Source of the DNA: a bacterium
GTDB lineage: Bacteria > Electryoneota > RPQS01
DNA: 64,000 nt
Assembly: GCA_036504735.1 (NCBI GenBank)
Contig: DASXUQ010000009.1
Span: 291,204-355,203 of the forward strand
Direction of reading: 5' to 3'
Part shown: one piece after another, positions 25,088 through 32,913 of the stretch
Layout of the letters: each line of letters begins with the position of its first letter
Numbering within the stretch: position 1 is the first letter of the stretch
Position numbers and translations under genes: made by a program
The notes under the pieces: model-generated
Databases searched by the model: none
What the model was told of the DNA's origin: nothing
What the model saw: the letters and a program-made list of their open reading frames with translations, nothing else

Positions 25088-25791
25088 TGAAGGCGCGGCA
25101 TGTACTGAACAGGATGTTCCCCCGCTTCGGCTCGCAGCTGGGCACGGATTTTCGCGGCGCGCTGATCATTGCGGAAAAATTGCTGCATCTGCCGTTCCAC
25201 AAACGCCGCGCGGCATACGTGTCCGCGGCGGGACTGGCCACCGGCGTGGTACTGGCTTCCGCCTTCGACCGCCGCATTACCGCTACGGCGACGAAACTTA
25301 GCGGTCCGTGGGTGCGGCAAGTCAATCGCATCGGCCATCTTTACCAGACTCCCGGACTGATTCTCGGCACTGCCAGCGGTCTGTATCTGTATGGCATCGC
25401 CGCCAATCATGCCAAGACGCGCCGCATGGGAGTGGAAATTGTCGAGGCCTATGCCGCGGCTTTTATCGGCACGGAAATCCTGAAGCATCTGCTGGGGCGC
25501 AGCCGCCCATTTTTGAATCAGGGACCGTACACCTTCGGCGGACTGCGCCTGCGCTATCGCCACACGTCGTTCCCGTCCGGAGACGTGGCTGCCGCGTTTT
25601 CGCTCTCGTCGGTGCTGGCGCTGGAATCGCAATCGGCTCCACTGGCCGCCGTGTGTTACGCGCTGGCTTCCCTGACCGCCTTTCAGCGGATCAGCACCAA
25701 CCAGCACTGGTTTTCCGATACTGTGGCTTCGGCCATCTGGGGCACCGCTTCCGGTTTTGCCGTGGTGAATCTCAATAGGATTAAGGAATAG
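25087..25791 (+). CDS. PAP2-superfamily phosphatase (second of a pair)
   Basis: A 234-residue paralogue of the preceding gene, aligned through most of its length. It has KHLLGRSRPF (motif 1), SFPSGDVAAAFS (motif 2, again PSGD) and RISTNQHWFSD (motif 3). There is no cleavable signal; the N-terminus instead carries a basic amphipathic stretch before the first hydrophobic helix near residue 47, so it may be anchored differently from its partner. It overlaps the previous stop (TAATG) and is followed immediately by the TPR gene (stop at 25791, ATG at 25792), making a three-gene operon. Substrates are likely polyprenyl or lipid phosphates by family, not shown here. Confidence 0.87.
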   Translation: MKARHVLNRMFPRFGSQLGTDFRGALIIAEKLLHLPFHKRRAAYVSAAGLATGVVLASAFDRRITATATKLSGPWVRQVNRIGHLYQTPGLILGTASGLYLYGIAANHAKTRRMGVEIVEAYAAAFIGTEILKHLLGRSRPFLNQGPYTFGGLRLRYRHTSFPSGDVAAAFSLSSVLALESQSAPLAAVCYALASLTAFQRISTNQHWFSDTVASAIWGTASGFAVVNLNRIKE

Positions 25792-27678
25792 ATGACGTCT
25801 TCCACACGCCCCATTCGCCTCGCGCTGCTGCTCATACTGCTCGGTCTGCTCTGGACCGTCGTTCAGGCGCAGGTCAAAATCACTCCGGTGCCGATGACGG
25901 GCAAGCCGCCCTCCAAGGTGGTCTCCGACGAGGCGGTCATGGCCGAACGCGCCCGCCGCGCCGAAGCGGCGGGGGACTATGCCCGCGCACTCTCCATCTG
26001 GCAGGAACTGGCGAACCGTTCGCCGTGGAATGTCGAGGCCGTGCAGGGTGTGCCGCGCGACATGATTGTACTCAAAAAGTACGATGACGCCGAACGGTTC
26101 TTAAACGAGTGGATCCACAAGAACGAACTGCGCGGGCAGGTGATCAGCCCCATGGATCCCACCAGCACCTATGCGCTGGAGCTGCAGCTTGGGCAATTGG
26201 CTCTTGCCCGCGGTGACGAAAAGAAAGCGTGGGAAGTGTGGAACGCCGCGCTGAAAGAGCAGGGCAAAACCTTCGAGACCATCCGCGCCCTGGTGATGGT
26301 ATTGCAGCAGAATCGCCGCTGGGAAGACAGCGAGAAGTTGATCCGCGATTTCCGCAAAGAGAGCAAACAGCCCGCCTATATGGCTTTGGAACTGGCGCTG
26401 GGTCTGCGCGGCCAGATGGATTATGCCGGGGCCACCGAACAGCTTCTGGTCTATGCGGAGAACACTCCCGCGAGCTGGCAGGTGGCGATGAACTATCTTG
26501 AAATGTTTCCGGACGATTCCACCGTTTCGCCCAAGGTGAGCGCCGTGCTGCGCAAGGCCGTGCAGCGCGACCGCAAAAATCCCATTCTCTGGCGGATGAT
26601 CGCTGGCTACGCCCACAAGACCGGGCATCCGGATGAATCGCTGGAGGCCACCATTGCCGCCGATTCCCTCTCCCACGGCAACGGCGCCGAAACGCTGGGT
26701 CAGGCGCAGCAGTTTCTCACGGAGAAATCCGTCGCCGTCGCCCGGCGCGGATTTCAGAAGGTCCTGTCGTGGAAACCGCCCGCTGATGTTGCCGCGCGCG
26801 CCGAACTGGGATTGGCCAAGTGCCTTGAAGCGCTGGATCAGGCGGGTGAAGCCAAGCGCGCCTATGAGTCCTTTGTGTCCATGCACGGCACCGCCCGCGA
26901 GGCCGACGAAGCCCGCTTTCGCATCGCGGAAATCATGCTGAACCATGATCACAATCCCACCGACGCGCTCGGTATGTACAAGGGACTGTGGCAGCGGGCA
27001 ACCGCTATTCCCCGCGCGCAGATTGGCCTGCGGATCGGCGATTGTCACGCCTTTATGCGCGACTTCGACGACGCCGTCAAGGCCTGGTCCGACGTGGTGC
27101 ATCTGAACGGCACGGCCATGAATGAGGATGCCACACAGGCGTTGCTGCGGATTGCCCATGCCAACTTGTGGCGCGATTCGCTGGCCGGTGCCATGGCGAT
27201 TCTGGACAGCATCCAGACCGGCAGCCCCATGAACAGCGGCTTCAATGAAGCCGTGCTCTACAGCGGGGTGCTCGGTGAAGGCGGCTTTCACGGCGCGGTG
27301 CGTGTCTTTGCCGAAGGCGACTACGCCGAATTCTGCAATCAGGATTCCCTGGCCGCGTCCAAGTATGACTCGGCGGCCAGCCTGGCCAAGACCGGCAAGC
27401 TTGCCGAATGGGCGCGCTACTCGCAGGCTCTTACACTGCGTGATGCCCGCCAGCCGCAGCGCGCGGTCGCTGTGCTGGACACCTTCATCGCCAACTTCCC
27501 CGAATCGGTGGACGTCGACCGCGCCGAATACATGCGCGCCGTGATCCGCATGGAAGATCTGCACGACGACAAAACCGCGCTCACCGAATTCCAGAACTTC
27601 CTCGCCGCCCGTCCGCGCTCCATCTATCTTGAAGAAGCTCGCAAAAAGGCACGGATGCTGACGGGACGGATTTCGTGA
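25792..27678 (+). CDS. secreted tetratricopeptide-repeat protein
   Basis: A 628-residue exported protein with a signal peptide (RLALLLILLGLLWTVVQAQ) followed by helical hairpin repeats throughout: ERARRAEAAGDYARALSIWQ near residue 52, then AYMALELALGLRGQMDYAGA and ARAELGLAKCLEALDQAGEA, ending in a YbgF/BamD-like repeat (AVLDTFIANFPESVDVDRAE, then FLAARPRSIYLEEARKKARM). TPR proteins of this type act as periplasmic scaffolds, often in envelope assembly. The start abuts the stop of the second PAP2 gene, and a dispersed repeat separates it from the protease gene downstream. No specific partner can be named. Confidence 0.85.
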   Translation: MTSSTRPIRLALLLILLGLLWTVVQAQVKITPVPMTGKPPSKVVSDEAVMAERARRAEAAGDYARALSIWQELANRSPWNVEAVQGVPRDMIVLKKYDDAERFLNEWIHKNELRGQVISPMDPTSTYALELQLGQLALARGDEKKAWEVWNAALKEQGKTFETIRALVMVLQQNRRWEDSEKLIRDFRKESKQPAYMALELALGLRGQMDYAGATEQLLVYAENTPASWQVAMNYLEMFPDDSTVSPKVSAVLRKAVQRDRKNPILWRMIAGYAHKTGHPDESLEATIAADSLSHGNGAETLGQAQQFLTEKSVAVARRGFQKVLSWKPPADVAARAELGLAKCLEALDQAGEAKRAYESFVSMHGTAREADEARFRIAEIMLNHDHNPTDALGMYKGLWQRATAIPRAQIGLRIGDCHAFMRDFDDAVKAWSDVVHLNGTAMNEDATQALLRIAHANLWRDSLAGAMAILDSIQTGSPMNSGFNEAVLYSGVLGEGGFHGAVRVFAEGDYAEFCNQDSLAASKYDSAASLAKTGKLAEWARYSQALTLRDARQPQRAVAVLDTFIANFPESVDVDRAEYMRAVIRMEDLHDDKTALTEFQNFLAARPRSIYLEEARKKARMLTGRIS

Positions 27679-27698
27679 TTCAGTAGGCTGAAATTCAG

Positions 27699-27781
27699 AA
27701 CCCCCTTCTGATTCCCCCTTTTTCAAAGGGGGAAGGGCAGTCCGAGCGTCCTCCGTTCACGGGGGATTAAGGGGGGTGAAA
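27699..27781. repeat. dispersed CCCCCTT/AAGGGGG repeat, copy 7
   Basis: GAACCCCCTTCTGATTCCCC followed by the TTTTTCAAAGGGGGAAGG arm, nearly identical to copy 1, then CGTTCACGGGGGATTAAGGG. It lies between the TPR and protease genes. Confidence 0.87.
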
Positions 27782-27820
27782 CTCCCCTGATTTTGAAATT
27801 AAAATTCCATTCATACTTAT

Positions 27821-28867
27821 ATGCAATACGATCCTTGGAATGTGGCGCGGGAGGGCGAGACCAATGGTCAGCCGTCTGCGGCAACCGACGCGGAACAGGC
27901 CGCCGAGCAGGTGCTGCTCGATGCCTATTCGCAGGCCGTTACGGGCGTGGTCGAGCGTGTCAGTCCGACCGTAGTGGGCATTGAAGTCGCCCATATGGTG
28001 CGGATGCGCAACCGGCCCGATGCCCAGCGCGAAGTGCACGGCGGCGGCAGCGGCTTCTTTTTTACGCCCGACGGCTTTATCCTGACCAATAGCCATGTGG
28101 CCCACGGCGCGACCAAACTCGATGTAACGCTCAACGATGGCCGCCGCTACAGTGCCGATCTGGTGGGCGACGATCCCGATACGGACTTAGCTGTGCTGCG
28201 TATCGGCGGCGGGGATTTTGTCGCCGCGCCCCTCGGGGATTCGTCACAGATCCGCGTCGGCCAGCTTGTGATCGCCATCGGCAGCCCGTACGGCTTTCAA
28301 GCCACAGTTACCACGGGAGTGGTCAGTGCGCTGGGCCGCACTTTCCGCTCGATTTCGGGACGGCTGATTGACAGTGTCATCCAAACCGACGCTGCGCTCA
28401 ATCCCGGCAACTCCGGCGGCCCACTGGTCAATTCGCGGGGGGAAGTCATCGGCGTCAACACAGCGGTAATTCCCACTGCCCAGGGGATCTGTTTTGCTAT
28501 TGCGGTCAACACCGCGCGTTTTGTGGCTTCGCAGATCATCCGCCATGGCCGCGTCAAGCGCAGCTACTTAGGGGTCGGCGGACAGAACACACCGCTCTCC
28601 CAGCGCTATGTGCGTTTTCATCACTTGCAGGCGGGCAGCGGGATTCTGGTGCAGTCCATCGAGGACCACAGCCCCGCGCAGCTTGCGGGATTGCAGCAGG
28701 GCGATATCATCGTCGAATACGGCGAGCACCCAGTCTCCAGCATCGATGATCTGCACCGCCTGCTCACCGAAGATCAGGTCGGCATCCGCGCCCCGCTCAC
28801 GGTCCTGCGCGGCGTGGAAAAACTGACCTTGGAAGTCGTCCCCGCCGAAGCCCGGCAAGCGGCCTAA
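27821..28867 (+). CDS. HtrA/DegP-like S1C serine protease with one PDZ domain
   Basis: A 348-residue protease with the trypsin-fold catalytic triad His92 (TNSHVAHG), Asp122 (DTDLAVLRIG) and Ser198 (NPGNSGGPLVN), and one C-terminal PDZ domain (about residues 243-335; GILVQSIEDHSPAQLAGLQQ, then GDIIVEYGEHPVSSIDDL). Unlike DegP it has no signal peptide or membrane anchor from the ATG at 27821, so as annotated it would be cytoplasmic. No upstream in-frame start was found that adds a signal, because the preceding sequence is repeat. Members degrade or chaperone misfolded proteins. It is probably monocistronic. Confidence 0.92.
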   Translation: MQYDPWNVAREGETNGQPSAATDAEQAAEQVLLDAYSQAVTGVVERVSPTVVGIEVAHMVRMRNRPDAQREVHGGGSGFFFTPDGFILTNSHVAHGATKLDVTLNDGRRYSADLVGDDPDTDLAVLRIGGGDFVAAPLGDSSQIRVGQLVIAIGSPYGFQATVTTGVVSALGRTFRSISGRLIDSVIQTDAALNPGNSGGPLVNSRGEVIGVNTAVIPTAQGICFAIAVNTARFVASQIIRHGRVKRSYLGVGGQNTPLSQRYVRFHHLQAGSGILVQSIEDHSPAQLAGLQQGDIIVEYGEHPVSSIDDLHRLLTEDQVGIRAPLTVLRGVEKLTLEVVPAEARQAA

Positions 28868-29003
28868 CAAAGGATGAAGGCGGAAGGATGAGGGATGAAA
28901 GGGTAGGGACACTTACAGCAATGCGTCCGCAGGAGGAGCAAAGGTAGGGGCGGGGCAAGCAGGTGATGTGGCATAAAGCACAGATCTTCATGTGCGACCC
29001 GCC
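28868..29003. repeat. GGATGAAGG / TAGGGGCGGG-type dispersed repeat, copy 2
   Basis: GGATGAAGGCGGAAGGATGA and related units come first, then GTAGGGGCGGGG and, about 50 nt later, GCGACCCGCCCGC. Unit order matches copy 1 at 19742. Confidence 0.7.
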
Positions 29004-29023
29004 CGCGCTTCGCACAAAACAAG

Positions 29024-29053
29024 ACCGGCCCTGCATCAGAATGCAGAGCCGGT
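29024..29053 (-). terminator. probable terminator of the toxin-antitoxin operon
   Basis: ACCGGC plus CTGCAT (29024-29036) pair with ATGCAG plus GCCGGT (29041-29053) around CAGA, with one bulge on each side. On the minus strand the stem is followed by CTTGTTTTG. It lies 26 nt beyond the toxin stop. Confidence 0.6.
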
Positions 29054-29078
29054 GAAAAAAGGGCGTTGAATAGACGCG

Positions 29079-29354
29079 CTACGGGCTCTTGAATACAGCA
29101 TGTGTGCCCACACGACGCAGCATGCAAACATCCAGGCCTCTGAACTTTCCTTCAAAGCTGAAGGTCATGCGGTGGCTTTGGCTGATCCGCGCTTCCCATA
29201 CGCCCGGATGCCCATGAACTTTTTTCACTTGCAAGCCCGGATAACGCCAGTTCCTGTCGAGCAGCTCAACCGCTCGAGCAACCTGATGTTGATGTACTTT
29301 CGACAGCGCCTCAAAGTCTTTCCTGAACCGATCTGTCCATTGAATATAGAGCAA
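29079..29354 (-). CDS. RelE/ParE-family toxin
   Basis: A 91-residue basic protein with the RelE/ParE fold signature: YIQWTDRFRKDFEALSKVHQ, then YPGLQVKKVHGHPGVWEARI and HRMTFSFEGKFRGLDVCMLR, with HAVFK at the end. RelE-type members cleave mRNA on the ribosome and ParE-type members poison gyrase; the sequence does not decide between them. The start is TTG at 29354 (CAA on the plus strand), 11 nt after the stop of the AbrB-like gene, with AAGAGA upstream, so its translation is likely low and coupled to the antitoxin. A hairpin terminator follows. Confidence 0.82.
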   Translation of the reverse strand: MLYIQWTDRFRKDFEALSKVHQHQVARAVELLDRNWRYPGLQVKKVHGHPGVWEARISQSHRMTFSFEGKFRGLDVCMLRRVGTHAVFKSP

Positions 29355-29365
29355 CGGTCTCTTGC

Positions 29366-29692
29366 CTATTTCTTGGACTTGAGCGCCGCGATGGCCGCTT
29401 TTGCGCCCTTGTAACGCCGGGACACCCGGCCAGCCTTGATATCCTCATAGGCTTCCTGCTCTGCCTTTTCCCAGTCCTCTGCCGTCCAAGGGCGGTCGCT
29501 GAATAACTGAGGCGAAAGAATAATAGAGCCGGGAGGAACGACCGTGCGCTTACGAGCCACGGTGAACGCGACAAAGGCTCCTTCTGACACCTTGGCCGCT
29601 TCACAAACGGCCTGCGGCAACGTGATCTGATTCTTGGCGCGGATACGCGCCGTTGATGTCTTGGGCTCGCGGGAACGGGGTCTGTTTTCCAT
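29366..29692 (-). CDS. AbrB/SpoVT-family antitoxin
   Basis: A 108-residue protein whose N-terminal part (ARIRAKNQITLPQAVCEAAK, about residues 15-34, then VSEGAFVAFTV) is a swapped-hairpin AbrB domain, the DNA-binding fold of MazE-like antitoxins. The C-terminal half is a charged helix (EDWEKAEQEAYEDIKAG) suited to wrapping the toxin. The order antitoxin then toxin, the 11-nt gap and the shared direction identify a type II module; AbrB antitoxin with RelE toxin is a less common pairing than RelB-RelE. The operon is probably autoregulated through the AbrB domain. The divergent gene at 29797 lies 104 nt away. Confidence 0.85.
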   Translation of the reverse strand: MENRPRSREPKTSTARIRAKNQITLPQAVCEAAKVSEGAFVAFTVARKRTVVPPGSIILSPQLFSDRPWTAEDWEKAEQEAYEDIKAGRVSRRYKGAKAAIAALKSKK

Positions 29693-29796
29693 CTTTCACA
29701 CTTTCCTACTTTCTTACTCTGCGCAATATACAGCAGGAAAGGGCGAAAGTCAAGCCACGCGGTGGCACGTCTTTAAATCCATCTTTTACATACTCT

Positions 29797-31080
29797 ATGA
29801 ATCGCATTCTCCGCCTCATCCTTCATCCCTCATCCTTCATCCTTGCCTTGTTGCTCTGCGCTCTGCCCGCCTTTGCCGCCAAGCTGCTGATTCCCATGGA
29901 CCTTGCGCAGACCGACCATCTCAAAGCCTACGGCATTGCCTGGGATGCGCTGCATCGGGGCCTTAAGGTCGAGTGGCTGCTGAACTATCGCGGCGGCAGC
30001 TTCATGATGGACCCGACTCCGGAAATCGAAGCCGAGTGCCGCTTGCGCGGTGTGCTCTCCGAGAACGTGGGCGATCCCGGACCGATCTACAGCCAGATCG
30101 AGAACAATAACATGGAAACCGTGCTGCTGGAGAAGGCCACCAAAATTGCCATCTATGCGCCGCCCGAAGTCGAGCACGGCCCGTGGGATGATGCCGTGAA
30201 CCTTGCCCTCACCTATGCCGAAATTCCCTTTGACCGGCTCTATGATGAAGACATTCTGGCCGGCAAGCTGTCCAAGTATGACTGGATCCACCTCCACCAT
30301 GAAGACTTTACCGGACAGTACGGCAAGTTCTACGGCATGTACCGCAATGCCGACTGGTACATCAGGCAGGTGCAGTCCGAAGAGTCCCGCGCGGCCAAGT
30401 TAGGCTTCAAAAAGGTCTCGCAGCTTAAGCTCGCCGTGGCGCGTACGCTGCACAGCTATGTCGGTCAGGGCGGCTTCATGTTTGCCATGTGCAGCGCCAC
30501 CGACAGCTATGACATTGCCATGGCCGCCATGGAGACCGACATCTGCGCGCCCGCCATGGACGGCGACGCCATCGATCCCGATTACAATGCCAAGCTGCGC
30601 TTCGACCAGTGCTTTGCCTTCCAGAATTTCCACCTGATTACCGATCCGATGGTCTATGCCAAGTCGGATATCGACGTCACGCCCGTCATGGGCATGATGC
30701 CGCGCGGCGACGAAGGCGACTACTTCACGCTGTTCGATTTCTCGGCCAAGTATGATCCCGTCCCCAGCATGCTCACGCAGGATCACACCGCGGTCATCAA
30801 AGGCTTCATGGGTCAGACCACCGGCTTCCACAAGGAGTTCTTGAAGTCCAGTGTGACGGTGCTCGGCCAGAATGAAGGCACCGACCAGATCAAGTACATC
30901 TACAGCAACTTCGGCAAAGGCTTCTGGACCTACTACGGCGGCCACGACCCCGAAGACTACCGCCACCAAGTCGGCGATCCCCCCACCAACCTGGCCCTCC
31001 ACAAAAACTCCCCCGGCTACCGCCTGATCCTTAATAATGTTCTGTTTCCTGCTGCCAAGAAGAAGCAGTTGAAGACGTAG
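29797..31080 (+). CDS. secreted protein of the Bacteroidota family often labelled asparagine synthetase B
   Basis: A 427-residue exported protein. The mature part starts KLLIPMDLAQTDHLKAYGIA, then VEWLLNYRGGSFM, and continues through YAEIPFDRLYDEDILAGKLS and YDWIHLHHEDFTGQYGKFYG. I recognise it as a conserved FCB family that databases often name asparagine synthetase B, although it lacks the N-terminal Cys and ATP-binding signatures of that enzyme; real function unknown. The signal peptide (LHPSSFILALLLCALPAFAA) is partly encoded by a CATCCCTCATCCTTC-type dispersed repeat. ATG at 29797 is the only start that gives a signal; the frame is open to 29653 but that overlaps the antitoxin start region. 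A terminator follows. Confidence 0.72.
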   Translation: MNRILRLILHPSSFILALLLCALPAFAAKLLIPMDLAQTDHLKAYGIAWDALHRGLKVEWLLNYRGGSFMMDPTPEIEAECRLRGVLSENVGDPGPIYSQIENNNMETVLLEKATKIAIYAPPEVEHGPWDDAVNLALTYAEIPFDRLYDEDILAGKLSKYDWIHLHHEDFTGQYGKFYGMYRNADWYIRQVQSEESRAAKLGFKKVSQLKLAVARTLHSYVGQGGFMFAMCSATDSYDIAMAAMETDICAPAMDGDAIDPDYNAKLRFDQCFAFQNFHLITDPMVYAKSDIDVTPVMGMMPRGDEGDYFTLFDFSAKYDPVPSMLTQDHTAVIKGFMGQTTGFHKEFLKSSVTVLGQNEGTDQIKYIYSNFGKGFWTYYGGHDPEDYRHQVGDPPTNLALHKNSPGYRLILNNVLFPAAKKKQLKT

Positions 31081-31112
31081 AACTGAACTAGCAGTTGGTG
31101 CAGGACTCACAT

Positions 31113-31137
31113 AGCTCGCTATATCAGCGGGCTTTTT
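31113..31137 (+). terminator. rho-independent terminator
   Basis: AGCTCGCT (31113-31120) pairs with AGCGGGCT (31126-31133), one G-T pair, with loop ATATC and T's at 31133-31137. It lies 33 nt after the stop of the gene at 29797. Confidence 0.75.
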
Positions 31138-31741
31138 GTTTGCCAAACGACAGACATCCAATGTTTTTCAGAAGCCACATTCAGAAACACACTCATAAAA
31201 AAAAGAAAAATAATTAATTACAGATATTGTTGTGCGTCATAATCGGCTTCGTTAGTTCATTGTAATAGATATGATGCTCTCCTTGCTCGTTTACGTGTTG
31301 GAATCTTGGTGCATATTCCTACGCCCTATTTGTGGCCTAAATATGCTATTCATATGACAATGACGATAGACGGATCAACAGCGTCCGGGCTTGCGTTCAT
31401 ATTGGATTACCTCTCCCCCCCCTCCCATGCCAAATAAGCAAATGCGTGCCGCAATGCTTACAATATCTCTTGACAACAAATGGTCTTCTGTGAATGGCAA
31501 TGGCAAAGTTGTGGCGACTGGGCAATAGACAACATGGAGTGTCTTGGGCTGAGATTGTATTCAGATGAACTGCTCACAGAAGTATCCTAACAGACTCTTC
31601 AACGGTGGAGGCATAAGAGCAGCGAAAACGTGGAATCAAATTTGTTAATATGATGTGCTTCGATCGAACCATATTGTGCAAGTGATTTAAATTACAATTG
31701 TTAGCGCTATTGCTTGGAATTTGATGGTCTGCTCCGCTGCC
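31138..31741. other. AT-richer gene-free stretch, left part of an island
   Basis: About 600 nt with no convincing gene on either strand, no signal of structured RNA that I can see, and base composition clearly richer in A and T than the flanks. It precedes the promoter at 31742 and together with the next two genes forms a segment whose composition and codon use differ from the rest of the window. No att site or tRNA was found at its edge. Confidence 0.5.
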
Positions 31742-31770
31742 TTGACAAAATTGAAAAGGCGTGTTATATT
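31742..31770 (+). promoter_or_regulatory. strong sigma70-type promoter of the island cassette
   Basis: TTGACA at 31742-31747 and TATATT at 31765-31770 are separated by exactly 17 nt. The predicted start near 31777 gives a leader of about 177 nt before the gene at 31954. Confidence 0.75.
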
Positions 31771-31953
31771 TCCATCACAGACAAATGTGCACGCGTTTTG
31801 CTCCTTGACCCTCCAAAACGGCATTGGCCAAATCGGGGCGCGAACAATGCAGCTTGTTCTGCACTGAGACCGTTTTCAACAGTATGCCAACCCAGAGAGA
31901 TCTCAGTTTTGAAGTAGATTGTCAGTTCATTCATCCAAGGAGAAGGCAGAGCA

Positions 31954-32913
31954 ATGCCAGAATCAAGATTTAGTCTAGACCTCGGCAAGGGGACCTTCGA
32001 GGTCACCGGAAGCGAGGAGTTCATTGAGCGTCACCTGCCTGATCTGAAGGATCTGGCATCTAAGGTGATTGAAGTCATGAAACAAAACCCTCAGACATCT
32101 GGTGCTCCCGCTCCCGCGATGGGGATCAATGCCCGGCAGCAGTTGAGATATTCCGACGATCTATCGTCGGCTCCGAGCGAGCTTCTGGTAGATGAACTGA
32201 AAGCATTTCTCGATGCACTTGAGCTGCGCGAGAGCGAAATTGAATACACGACCGCAATCGTGTATTACTTGCGCGAAAAACTCGGCAGGGATACGGTAGA
32301 ATTTGACGACATCGAAGAATGCTATCGGCTCGTTGGACGTCCGGTCCCGCGCATAGACAAGTCAGTGCATAATGCAGCGTATCGTTACAAGTTTTTGAAT
32401 CGCGATAAGGACGGAAATGTTGCAATTACGCGGGTTGGACGCAATTTCATAGAACATCCGGAGACTGCCCGCGGAGCAAAACCGTCAAAAGGCACAAAGT
32501 CCGACGACAATGGAGATACACGAAAGAAATCATCGAGCTCTGCTCCATCACCCAAGGTGAAGGGTGATTTGGACCTTTTTGGAACGGCAGGACATATCCC
32601 GTTTAAGGGTTTTTGCGAGAGCAAATCCATCAACGAGAAGTCTAGTAACGCTGACAAGTTTGCCGTGTCCGCTTATTATCTGACCCAGCAAATCGGGCAA
32701 CCTACCTTCGACGAAAACGATATTTACACTTGTTTTGATCATATGCGTTGGGCACCACCATCCTATATTCGAAACAACTTGATCAACCACAAGAACCAGT
32801 TTGGTTATTACTCAATGGAAGAAGGGCGGTTTGCGGTGACTCTTAAGCTGAAGATCCGAGTAGAACGCGAGCTTGGCGAGAGAACGCCGGGGAACCTTGA
32901 TCTCTTGAAGTGA
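31954..32913 (+). CDS. unrecognised protein with two copies of a winged-helix-like domain
   Basis: A 319-residue hydrophilic cytoplasmic protein. Two regions align with each other: about residues 92-172 (EYTTAIVYYLREKLGRDTVE, then FDDIEECYRLVGRPVP, then VAITRVGRNFIEH) and about 229-312 (KFAVSAYYLTQQIGQPTFDE, then NDIYTCFDHMRWAPP, then RFAVTLKLKIRVE). The shared pattern A..YYL....G..T...DI..C......P, ending in a two-strand wing, suggests a winged-helix nucleic-acid-binding fold; this is inference. A Ser/Lys-rich linker separates them. The next gene, a DUF3800 protein, overlaps by 4 nt (GTGA), so the two are translationally coupled. Codon use is AT-richer than the surroundings. I know no assigned function. 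Confidence 0.7.
   Translation: MPESRFSLDLGKGTFEVTGSEEFIERHLPDLKDLASKVIEVMKQNPQTSGAPAPAMGINARQQLRYSDDLSSAPSELLVDELKAFLDALELRESEIEYTTAIVYYLREKLGRDTVEFDDIEECYRLVGRPVPRIDKSVHNAAYRYKFLNRDKDGNVAITRVGRNFIEHPETARGAKPSKGTKSDDNGDTRKKSSSSAPSPKVKGDLDLFGTAGHIPFKGFCESKSINEKSSNADKFAVSAYYLTQQIGQPTFDENDIYTCFDHMRWAPPSYIRNNLINHKNQFGYYSMEEGRFAVTLKLKIRVERELGERTPGNLDLLK

Noticed and set aside
31714-31917. 67-codon frame over the island promoter
   Set aside because: It overlaps the consensus promoter, has no ribosome-binding site and no recognisable features.
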